DNA of 64,000 bases. Source: Candidatus Korarchaeum sp. (GTDB lineage Archaea > Korarchaeota > Korarchaeia > Korarchaeales > Korarchaeaceae). Of this stretch, positions 42,498-49,756 are shown piece after piece (within the stretch, counting starts at the first letter, position 1; the number at the start of each line of letters is the position of its first letter). The notes under the pieces were generated by a model. The model worked only from the letters and a program-made list of their open reading frames with translations. It searched no databases and was not told the DNA's origin. Made by a program: the position numbers and the translations under genes. Location: contig JAWAID010000001.1 of the NCBI GenBank assembly GCA_038888615.1, positions 1 to 64,000 of the forward strand. Reading direction: 5' to 3'.

Positions 42498-43397
42498 ATG
42501 CCTGTGAAGATGCTCGAGGACCTGATGAAGGAGGAAAAGCTTTCCGTCTGTAGCCATGGTGAGGATCTAGATGGCCTCACCTCAGCCTCTCTACTGATAG
42601 CCATCAGACCCGAGGGTCTGGAGGTCTACTTCTCAGCTCCCTATGAGATAAAAAACTTCAAGGGTAGCTACGATGTTGTCCTAGACCTCCCCCCACCTAT
42701 CGGAGGCACCCGCGTACTGATAGATCACCATATCTCAAATACCTCCCTTCTGGATAGAGTTAAGACTCCCATACTGAGGCCGGAGTACCCATCTACAGCT
42801 AGGTTGCTCTATGAGATCCTCTCTGAGTTGGAACCGGGGGTGAGGAGGTACTCCGAGCTAATTGACCTCACCGACGCCACGGACTCCGGGAGGATGGATT
42901 TGGAATCAGCTCTCTTCACGTCGGCAGCCAGGAAGTTGTTCAAGGAGAGGAAGAGGAAACTACTTGAGGTGTGCAGGGATCTCCTGAGAGCTCCCCCTGC
43001 TAGCTCCAGGGACCTCGTGGATCTCCCTTCCCTAAGGTCTGAGGTGAACTTCCTAATCAGGGAATACGGGAGCCTGATCGAGAGGATCCTTTCCCTCTCC
43101 GAGGGAGAGGCCATACTACTCAACGTGAGGAACTACCCATCCTATCTCGTTCCACTGATACAGTTAGCGTCCCAGAGCTACAAGTTGCTAGGTACACTAA
43201 CTAAGGGGTCCGACGGTTTACTGAGGCTCTCCCTGAGGAGTAGGCCCGACTCCCCTCTAACCGCGCTTCAGTTAGCGGGGGCCCTCGGAGGAGGGGGGCA
43301 TGAGCACGCCGCAGGAGCCTTAGTTTCTCCCTCCATCGTGCCGGAAGTCGTGGATAGGATTAGGAAGTTCCTCCCACTTGATATAGTGGATCTCTGA
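42498..43397 (+). CDS. DHH/DHHA1 family phosphoesterase
   Basis: The 299-residue protein has DHH motifs in SHGEDLDGLTSASL (about 19-32) and VLIDHHISN (about 73-81), and a C-terminal DHHA1 motif GALGGGGHEHAAGA (about 262-275). Such proteins hydrolyse short RNA/DNA or cyclic dinucleotide-derived products (nanoRNase, GdpP, RecJ-like). The substrate cannot be told from sequence. The gene is divergent from ribL and followed by the hairpin and C/D sRNA. Confidence 0.83.
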   Translation: MPVKMLEDLMKEEKLSVCSHGEDLDGLTSASLLIAIRPEGLEVYFSAPYEIKNFKGSYDVVLDLPPPIGGTRVLIDHHISNTSLLDRVKTPILRPEYPSTARLLYEILSELEPGVRRYSELIDLTDATDSGRMDLESALFTSAARKLFKERKRKLLEVCRDLLRAPPASSRDLVDLPSLRSEVNFLIREYGSLIERILSLSEGEAILLNVRNYPSYLVPLIQLASQSYKLLGTLTKGSDGLLRLSLRSRPDSPLTALQLAGALGGGGHEHAAGALVSPSIVPEVVDRIRKFLPLDIVDL

Positions 43398-43474
43398 GGA
43401 CTCTCCTCTTCCAGATACCGGTGGACCTAAGTCTTCGCAAGCGGGATCGCTTATCGCTAACGCAATGAGTTCCC

Positions 43475-43504
43475 CGAGACTTCACGTTTTAACGTGAAAT
43501 CTCG
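43475..43504. repeat. 13-bp hairpin with palindromic core
   Basis: CGAGA c TTCACGTT-TT-AACGTGAA a TCTCG pairs 13 bp with one mismatch. CCCTCGAGGG follows at 43506-43515. It stands between the DHH gene and the C/D sRNA promoter and could terminate the former. Confidence 0.5.
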
Positions 43505-43545
43505 ACCCTCGAGGGGTTTTAAATGGTATCAAAAGGTCACTACTG

Positions 43546-43604
43546 GGGCGATGATGAGGGAGGTGATCCATGATTGCTATGATTTGAGTTGGGCGGCTGA
43601 GCCC
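43546..43604 (+). ncRNA. C/D box sRNA
   Basis: A 59-nt unit is bounded by the terminal stem GGGC (43546-43549) and GCCC (43601-43604). A C box ATGATGA (43551-43557) and a D box CTGA (43597-43600) lie next to the stem, and a C'-like TATGATTT stands in the middle. A ttttaaat TATA element about 27 bp upstream and a downstream CCTTTTTATTCTTT mark a transcription unit. C/D sRNAs guide 2'-O-methylation of rRNA or tRNA; I could not assign a target. Confidence 0.72.
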
Positions 43605-43638
43605 TACCTTTTTATTCTTTCGACTACCTAATTATCTC

Positions 43639-43995
43639 ATGAGCTCGGCCTTGGTGAAGGATGTGAGTTCTCTGGAGTTCTCAGAGGTGCCTGGGTCTAG
43701 GGGTGCTCATATAAAGTGGATCTTCTCCCCAAAGGACGGGGCTCCCACCTTCGCCATGAGGTTGATCAAGGTGGAGGCCGGTGGTACCATACCGGAGCAC
43801 TCACACCCTTGGGAGCATGAGATTTTCATCCTGAAGGGAAGCGGGAGGATAAGGGTGGGTGAGAACACCTATCTGGTCTCTGAAGGTAACGCTATACTGA
43901 TCCCTCCGGACGTACCTCATGAGTATCACGCTACGACGGAGATGCTCTTCCTCTGCATGATACCCAACTCAGGAGTGCCAGCTGTATACAGGTAG
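43639..43995 (+). CDS. Single-domain cupin protein
   Basis: The 118-residue protein has the cupin motif 1 GGTIPEHSHPWEHEIFILKGSG (split about 48-69) and motif 2 SEGNAILIPPDVPHEYHA (about 83-100), with His and Glu residues that would bind a metal. The barrel could be an enzyme or a sensor; the ligand is unknown. The thpR start GTG follows immediately after its stop. Confidence 0.85.
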   Translation: MSSALVKDVSSLEFSEVPGSRGAHIKWIFSPKDGAPTFAMRLIKVEAGGTIPEHSHPWEHEIFILKGSGRIRVGENTYLVSEGNAILIPPDVPHEYHATTEMLFLCMIPNSGVPAVYR

Positions 43996-44565
43996 GTGAA
44001 GGCCTTGGCCATAAGGAGTTTCATAGCCATAGATGTGAGAGATCCCGATGTGATCGCGAAGATCTTGAATATCCAGGAGGAGTTAATCTCGTCTAATGCT
44101 AAACTGAAACCTGTGGAGAGGGAGAACCTGCACCTCACGTTGAAGTTCCTGGGGAATGTCGAGGAGAACCGCCTCGATATCATCAAGAAGATTATGGATG
44201 ATGTCCTGAGGGGTTTCCAACCATTCGAGATGGAACTTATCTCTGTCGGAGCTTTCCCAACGGTGAGCAGACCTAACGTCGTTTGGATAGGAGCTGGTGA
44301 GGGGAGAGACTCCTTCATAAGGATCGCAGCTGAGCTAGACAGAGCCCTATCGAGACTGGGATTCCCAAGGGAGAAGAGAGAGGTAGAACCTCATCTCACG
44401 ATAGCTAGGGTTAAGGGCTCCATCGGGAACCTCCCTGAGGTCATCAGGAGGCTCTCTGATGCGAGGGTGGGCTACATTACTGTGGAGGAGGTAAAGCTTA
44501 AGAAGAGCACCTTAACGCCCGAGGGCCCCATATACGGGGACCTCCATACAGTGAGCCTAGGTTAG
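43996..44565 (+). CDS. thpR: RNA 2',3'-cyclic phosphodiesterase (ThpR/LigT)
   Basis: The 189-residue 2H phosphoesterase has the two HxTx motifs HLTLKFLG (about 44-51) and HLTIARVKG (about 133-141). It opens 2',3'-cyclic phosphates on RNA ends and, in reverse, can ligate tRNA halves. Start is GTG directly after the cupin stop. Confidence 0.92.
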   Translation: MKALAIRSFIAIDVRDPDVIAKILNIQEELISSNAKLKPVERENLHLTLKFLGNVEENRLDIIKKIMDDVLRGFQPFEMELISVGAFPTVSRPNVVWIGAGEGRDSFIRIAAELDRALSRLGFPREKREVEPHLTIARVKGSIGNLPEVIRRLSDARVGYITVEEVKLKKSTLTPEGPIYGDLHTVSLG

Positions 44566-44612
44566 TGATCTCTAATTAGTTTGGCAGAGGTAATCCATCG
44601 GATTTAGTCCGC

Positions 44613-44813
44613 TTAAGCTGCTGGAGGAGCTGGTTTCAATGTGAGGAGCTTCCAAGCTATTATGAGCATGAGAACCGATATTATAAAGAGCTCTATTGAG
44701 GACAGCACTCTGAGCATGTAGAGGAAGGTCCTCTCATCTACCAAGAGGACTAGAAGTGATGTGAGCACTAGGATGACCCCTCCCGCTCCGAAGATAAGAC
44801 CTTTCCACTTCAC
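44613..44813 (-). CDS. Small two-helix membrane protein
   Basis: The 66-residue protein has two membrane helices (GLIFGAGGVILVLTSLLVLL and SSIELFIISVLMLIIAWKLL) and a Pro-rich tail. No family is recognised. It lies divergent to the SAM hydrolase gene, 49 bp away. Confidence 0.5.
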   Translation of the reverse strand: MKWKGLIFGAGGVILVLTSLLVLLVDERTFLYMLRVLSSIELFIISVLMLIIAWKLLTLKPAPPAA

Positions 44814-44862
44814 ATTGCTAGATCATTGGTGGCAATATTAAAAAATAGAGGTGTAATCTGCG

Positions 44863-45639
44863 GTGATGGTCACTCTGTACCTGCTCACTGACTTCGGTTA
44901 CCAGGACTACTACGTAGGGGCCGTGAAGGGTGTCATAAGATCGATCTGCCCGAGGGTCGAGGTGGTCGACCTATCCCATGGGGTTCGTAGATTTGACGTG
45001 AAGCATGGTGCTTTCATACTCTGGCAGAGCTTGAAGTGGTTGGAGAGGGACTCCATAGTCTTAGGCGTAGTTGATCCAGGAGTAGGTACATCTAGGGATC
45101 CTATAATCATCAGGTCGGGGCACATCACATTCGTAGGTCCTGATAATGGTTTATTTTGGCCAGCGGTTCAGAGCATAGGTTCTTACGATGTCTACAAGAT
45201 AGATCTTAGAGGTACAGGACTCGCTGAGAGGAGAACCGGTACATTCGATGGGAGAGATGTGTTCGCTCCCGTGGCCGCCATGCTAGCCTGCGGAAGGTCC
45301 GTTGATGAAATAGCATTTGAGAAGAAGACGATGGAGGCGTTAGATCTATGGCGTGTGAGAGTTGAGGGTAAGCGGATATATGGGGAGGTGAGGAACATAG
45401 ATCGCTTCGGGAACATAGTAACGAACATACCTTGGAGCTACGTGAATTTCGAGAGAGCGTTAATTAGAGTGGGTAGTTCTTATGGAAAAGCCAGAACATC
45501 TGCTCATTACGGATACAGGGGGCTCCTCATCATGAGGGGAAGCAGTGACCTGGTGGAGGTCTCCGTAGCTAGGGGAAGCGCCGCTGATCTCCTCGATGCC
45601 GAGGTGAACGATGATATCTCACTAGAGGTGATAGAATGA
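44863..45639 (+). CDS. SAM hydroxide adenosyltransferase (SAM hydrolase, DUF62)
   Basis: The 258-residue protein matches the fluorinase-like SAM hydrolase family: LLTDFGYQDYYVGAVKGVI (about 6-24), DLSHGVRRFDVKHGAF (about 37-52), GVVDPGVGTSRDPI (about 68-81), VGPDNGLFWPA (about 92-102) and IDRFGNIVTNIP. It uses water to cleave S-adenosylmethionine to adenosine and methionine. It overlaps the next gene by 4 bp. GTG 44863 or ATG 44866 starts it. Confidence 0.88.
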   Translation: MMVTLYLLTDFGYQDYYVGAVKGVIRSICPRVEVVDLSHGVRRFDVKHGAFILWQSLKWLERDSIVLGVVDPGVGTSRDPIIIRSGHITFVGPDNGLFWPAVQSIGSYDVYKIDLRGTGLAERRTGTFDGRDVFAPVAAMLACGRSVDEIAFEKKTMEALDLWRVRVEGKRIYGEVRNIDRFGNIVTNIPWSYVNFERALIRVGSSYGKARTSAHYGYRGLLIMRGSSDLVEVSVARGSAADLLDAEVNDDISLEVIE

Positions 45640-47279
45640 TCCTATCGTTAGAAGATTTAAGCGGTGAATCGGAGCAGATCGTCGGTTCTAAGGCCTGGAA
45701 TCTGGCTAGGGTCCTATCATCGGGCGTAAGAGTACCTAGAACGTTGGTGATTCCCTCCGAGGAGATCTCCAAGATCTTAAATGACTCGGGCCTGAGGCAT
45801 GCGATATTCGAGTTATCCAGGATTTTATTATCGGGAAACTTAACGGAAGATTTGTTGGAAATGGAGAAGGATCTGAAATCTCAATTCCTATCGTTGAAGT
45901 TACCTGATGATCTGGTGAAGGAGGTGGTCGCTAGTGTCAAGGGGAGGATGAGCGGTTTCCTCATAATACGTCCTTCGACTTTCTCCCCCGGGATCTCTGA
46001 TGGTGATCTAAAGGGGAGAATGCCATCCTTTTACTGCGGACTCGATGAGGAGGAGATAGAAAGAGCTCTACTAAAAGTCTTATCTGAGTCATTCAACCTT
46101 AAAGCGATGGCTAGGATCTTGGATCTTGGCGTTTACCCGGAGGACGTATCCCTAGCCCTCATGCTACAGGAAGCAGTGGTCCCCAGGTCCTCCGGAGTAG
46201 CGGTCTGCTGCCCCGCCGGAAGGAGCGAGATCCTGGTGAAGTCGACTTGGGGCTCGATGAACGGAGCCCCTACGGATAAGTTCAGGATAGGTATAGACCT
46301 CGGTGATCTGATAGAGAGTGAGATAAACGAGAAGAAGATCAAACTTCTGCCTACAGAAAGCGGCATCATAGAAGTGAGCATTGACAGCGATCTATGGCTC
46401 ATGCCCTCCCTATCTAAGGAGGAGGTCAAGGAAGTGGCGAGCATCTCCCTAGATCTCTCGCTCACGTTCGGGACACCCACAGTAGTTGAGTGGATGATCA
46501 GGGAGGGATCGAGTTCCCTCCTCGTGATACAGGCCTACAGGGAGTCAGGGAAACCTAGGATGAAGGCTTTAGAGAGGAAGCTGGTTAACCTCATAGAATC
46601 AAGGGCTGCGGGCGTAGCAGTGGAGAAGGTTCAAGCACAAACAAAACCTCCCGTTAAGATAATTACTGAGGAAGAAGCTGTGTTCCCTCCACTAGCCTCG
46701 AGGGTCTACACTAGAGGGCTTAGCTACTCAGATCTCGTTGACGGTTTCCTAATAACTAAGGAGCAGACTAGAGGAATAGAGAGCTGCGATCGCGTGATCC
46801 TAATGATCGACGGGACTGAGGATATCGGTGAGGAGTTCCTGAGAAAGTGCAGAAGCCGCTCCCTTGTGATTAGATCAGGAGATCTGTCGAAGGCTGAGGA
46901 GATAGGGAGGAGGATCCTGTCCATAATCCCTAGTGGCATGCTGATACTTTACGCGGATGACCTGAGATACCTGGTATCCCCTAGGAGGATCTCGAGTATT
47001 TTCTCAGGACTCCTAGTACCAATCGAGATCCTTTCGGAAATAGAAGGAGAAATTCTGGGGGATCTCCTCAGAACGATGAGGAGGACCTTCGAGTGGGTTG
47101 GTGTGGACTTGAAGGAGACTTTACCATCGATCGATCTGATCTGCACTTTGCTAAGGACGGGGATACATGATTTCGTCCTCAGCGATCATATAGCCTCAAA
47201 ACAGGCCCAACTTATCCTCAGAGCTGAGAGAAGAATCCTTTTAGATTTAGTCAGGTTCAAGCTAGATCAGGGGGAATGA
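45636..47279 (+). CDS. Degenerate PEP-synthase/PPDK-like protein lacking the phosphohistidine domain
   Basis: The N-terminal 320 residues resemble the PPDK_N ATP-grasp region: EQIVGSKAWNLARVLSSG and VRVPRTLVIP (GG..NL..L pattern), FLIIRPSTFSPG, LMLQEAVVPRSSGVAVC, STWGSMNGAPTDKF and VVEWMIREGSSSLLVIQAY. The usual GGxxSH phosphohistidine domain is not seen, and the C-terminal 200 residues are far shorter than the PEP-binding barrel. The protein may keep nucleotide binding or kinase function and lack PEP synthase activity. It is translationally coupled to the SAM hydrolase and followed after 1 bp by the next gene. Confidence 0.6.
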   Translation: MILSLEDLSGESEQIVGSKAWNLARVLSSGVRVPRTLVIPSEEISKILNDSGLRHAIFELSRILLSGNLTEDLLEMEKDLKSQFLSLKLPDDLVKEVVASVKGRMSGFLIIRPSTFSPGISDGDLKGRMPSFYCGLDEEEIERALLKVLSESFNLKAMARILDLGVYPEDVSLALMLQEAVVPRSSGVAVCCPAGRSEILVKSTWGSMNGAPTDKFRIGIDLGDLIESEINEKKIKLLPTESGIIEVSIDSDLWLMPSLSKEEVKEVASISLDLSLTFGTPTVVEWMIREGSSSLLVIQAYRESGKPRMKALERKLVNLIESRAAGVAVEKVQAQTKPPVKIITEEEAVFPPLASRVYTRGLSYSDLVDGFLITKEQTRGIESCDRVILMIDGTEDIGEEFLRKCRSRSLVIRSGDLSKAEEIGRRILSIIPSGMLILYADDLRYLVSPRRISSIFSGLLVPIEILSEIEGEILGDLLRTMRRTFEWVGVDLKETLPSIDLICTLLRTGIHDFVLSDHIASKQAQLILRAERRILLDLVRFKLDQGE

Positions 47280-47280
47280 C

Positions 47281-48348
47281 TTGGGCCCCCTCACATTATC
47301 GAAGTCGGAGCTTAAGAGAGCCATCTCCATTACGCTGATCCTAATAGCAGCACTCCTAATCTTAACAGAGACATCTAGAGGGATCTTGGCCTTGGACTCG
47401 CACAGGATCTACGGATTGACGCTATCTTCCCTCCTCCTATACTTGGCTCTGAGGTTGAGAGGATCCGTCAATAGGAACTTCCTCCTTCTCTTCGTCCTCT
47501 CATTGATCTTCCCGCCAACCTTGATTCTAACTCTACTGTTACCCAGAGAGCGACATGAGAAGACGCGTAAGGCAGTTCGGGAGGGTGAGGAGAAGTTCTT
47601 CGATTTGTTAGACGCATCCTACAGATCGAACCTGATAATCTGCCGATCCATCAGGCTGATGGGGTCCCTCGCTACCTCTCTAGCATCGCGGATCTCCAAA
47701 CACAGGAGGGTGATCTTAGTCGACTGGAACGGTAACGCTCACTCGAGACTCGGGGAAGTCGAGTGTAGGATAGCTAACCCTTCAGATCTCTGGTTCGGAT
47801 ACCAAGGTAACCTAGGGTCCTCCTACTACATAACGCTCTCTGAACTCCTCTCCTACTTGACGGGAGCAGACCCCTCATCCATCCTGGGGCTTCTGACGGG
47901 GGATACTCCCCCTGTTCCAAGGGACCCGAGGATAGGCGATCATGAACCGATAATCTCCTCAGCGAGGTCTGGCGGTTTGAGGATAGAGGATGCCCTCCCG
48001 AAGCTAGTTGGAGTCTTAATTATAGATGCTTCTAAGCTGAACGCTAAAGGTAAGAATTTAATCTCTCTCATGACGCTCTTTCAGTGCTCTGTTTACACTG
48101 AGAGGGATTTCCTAGTGATAGCCCCTCTACTCAGTCCGCTCACGGACAGGAAGCTCAACCCCAGGATGAGGGATGAGTTGAGATGGATTATATCTTCCCT
48201 CTCTAAGGCAGGGTGTTTCATATTATCGACTGAGGAATCTTTAGGGTTCTCCGATGAATTCGATAATGTCCTCGAGTGCGATAGCTGCGGAGGTCCCGTT
48301 TACAAACTGGATGGCTTCCGCCTCTGTCCTCGGATAAGGGATTGTTAG
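47281..48348 (+). CDS. Membrane-anchored protein with C-terminal zinc-ribbon-like end
   Basis: The 355-residue protein has three N-terminal hydrophobic segments (LILIAALLILTETSRGILAL, LTLSSLLLYLALRL, FLLLFVLSLIFPPTLILTLLL). A cytoplasmic domain of about 250 residues follows, beginning with RRVILVDWNGNAHSRL. The end has CDSCGGPVYKLDGFRLCP, a possible zinc ribbon. No Walker A motif is visible. Start is TTG. It is the last gene of the SAM hydrolase cassette. Confidence 0.6.
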   Translation: MGPLTLSKSELKRAISITLILIAALLILTETSRGILALDSHRIYGLTLSSLLLYLALRLRGSVNRNFLLLFVLSLIFPPTLILTLLLPRERHEKTRKAVREGEEKFFDLLDASYRSNLIICRSIRLMGSLATSLASRISKHRRVILVDWNGNAHSRLGEVECRIANPSDLWFGYQGNLGSSYYITLSELLSYLTGADPSSILGLLTGDTPPVPRDPRIGDHEPIISSARSGGLRIEDALPKLVGVLIIDASKLNAKGKNLISLMTLFQCSVYTERDFLVIAPLLSPLTDRKLNPRMRDELRWIISSLSKAGCFILSTEESLGFSDEFDNVLECDSCGGPVYKLDGFRLCPRIRDC

Positions 48349-48567
48349 GGGCCATCCACCTCTAAAATCTATAACCTAATATGCCTGATCAAAAACTCTT
48401 GATGTATCTCATAACATTCTGAGACGGTTTGCGAGATCTCGGGGGAACATCGAGGGATCTGAGACTCGGGCGGTGATAGGGGTTATGCTTCCTTAAAGAG
48501 GACTTTGTCCCATCGAGGTGAGGCCCTTCGAGCCTCTTGTTGTCCGTTAATCATGACCCGAGCAGCA

Positions 48568-49755
48568 CTAGGCCTGCTCGTGTGGAAACTTCCGAGTGCG
48601 AAGGGCCGTGCAGGGATAAAAGGGTCGTCTGGGGGGCGAACGGTAGAGATAGGAGGCTAGCTTGAGAATGCCGTGATAACTACCCCTGTTTCCCGTAATC
48701 GCCTCAGCCACGATGGACTCTGGGATCAGGTTTACGATCCTCCTGAGGATCCCTAATCTCATTAGAGCATCCGCTGCTCTCCTGTAGGTGAGACCATCAT
48801 CTACTAAGGGTTTCACATGCTTATTAATGCTTAATACGTACTCCCTCTCAGGAGAGTCGCTCTCTAGGGAAATCGAGAGAAGATAAGCGGAGATCACGGC
48901 TGTGTGAATTCCCCCACCGTTCGAAGGGATTACCATACCGGCGGAGTCACCCAGCAAGAATATGCCGTCGCTGGCTAGCGTCCTGACGATGCCCCCGACT
49001 GGAACGAACCTACCCCTCAGATCCCCACGTGGATTCAAACTCACACCGATCCGGGATAGGAATTCTCTCACGTACCTGAGGGCCTCTGAGGCATTGTACA
49101 TGCTCATCCTAACCCCCAGCCCGACGTTCGCGCGGGAGTTTCCCCTGGGGATTATCCACGCGTAAGCGCCTGGTGCTACTCCCTCATCGAAGAAGAGCTT
49201 CACCTCGTTGGGATCATCGATATTCAGATCTACCTCGAACGGGAAGGCTATTGAAACATCATCGCAATCGATCTCGTCCTCCCCCATCATCGAGGATATC
49301 CTGCTGGGGAATCCATCTGCTCCGATGATGTACCTAGCCGTGTACATCCCCCTGTTCGTCAGGATCCTGTAGAGTGACCCCTCCCGCTTCAGGGAGATGA
49401 AGCTCTCCTTGAGCAGGACCCTAGCGCCTTCCCCCTCCGCTTGCTCGAGTCTCTCCCTGAGTAGATCTCTCCTCCTTATCGAGTAACCGACGTAGGGAGT
49501 CCTGAACGTCCTCCCGAGCAGCTCGATACGGATGCTGCGGAGCTTGTGCACTATGAAGGGGCTCACGAATTCGAAGTACTCGGAGCCCAGATCGCTGCGG
49601 ATCCTCAGCGAGCTAGGATCCGGAACGTACTCACCGCAGATAGTCCCGGGGTGAGGGTTCCTCTCTATCGTGAGGACCTTGTAACCTCTATTCGAGAGGA
49701 AGAATGTAGCTGCTGCTCCAGCGGGTCCGGCACCCACTACAGCTACGTCGTACAA
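48568..49755 (-). CDS. Geranylgeranyl reductase-family FAD oxidoreductase
   Basis: The 395-residue flavoprotein starts with VAVVGAGPAGAAATFFLSNRG (FAD Rossmann) and has GADGFPSRISSMMG (about 145-158) and FLLGDSAGMVIPSNGGGIH (about 267-285), typical of geranylgeranyl reductases that saturate archaeal isoprenoid chains. It is 1 bp from the Tes-like gene in the same operon, which strengthens the lipid assignment. Start is TTG. Confidence 0.87.
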   Translation of the reverse strand: MYDVAVVGAGPAGAAATFFLSNRGYKVLTIERNPHPGTICGEYVPDPSSLRIRSDLGSEYFEFVSPFIVHKLRSIRIELLGRTFRTPYVGYSIRRRDLLRERLEQAEGEGARVLLKESFISLKREGSLYRILTNRGMYTARYIIGADGFPSRISSMMGEDEIDCDDVSIAFPFEVDLNIDDPNEVKLFFDEGVAPGAYAWIIPRGNSRANVGLGVRMSMYNASEALRYVREFLSRIGVSLNPRGDLRGRFVPVGGIVRTLASDGIFLLGDSAGMVIPSNGGGIHTAVISAYLLSISLESDSPEREYVLSINKHVKPLVDDGLTYRRAADALMRLGILRRIVNLIPESIVAEAITGNRGSYHGILKLASYLYRSPPRRPFYPCTALRTRKFPHEQA

Positions 49756-49756
49756 C

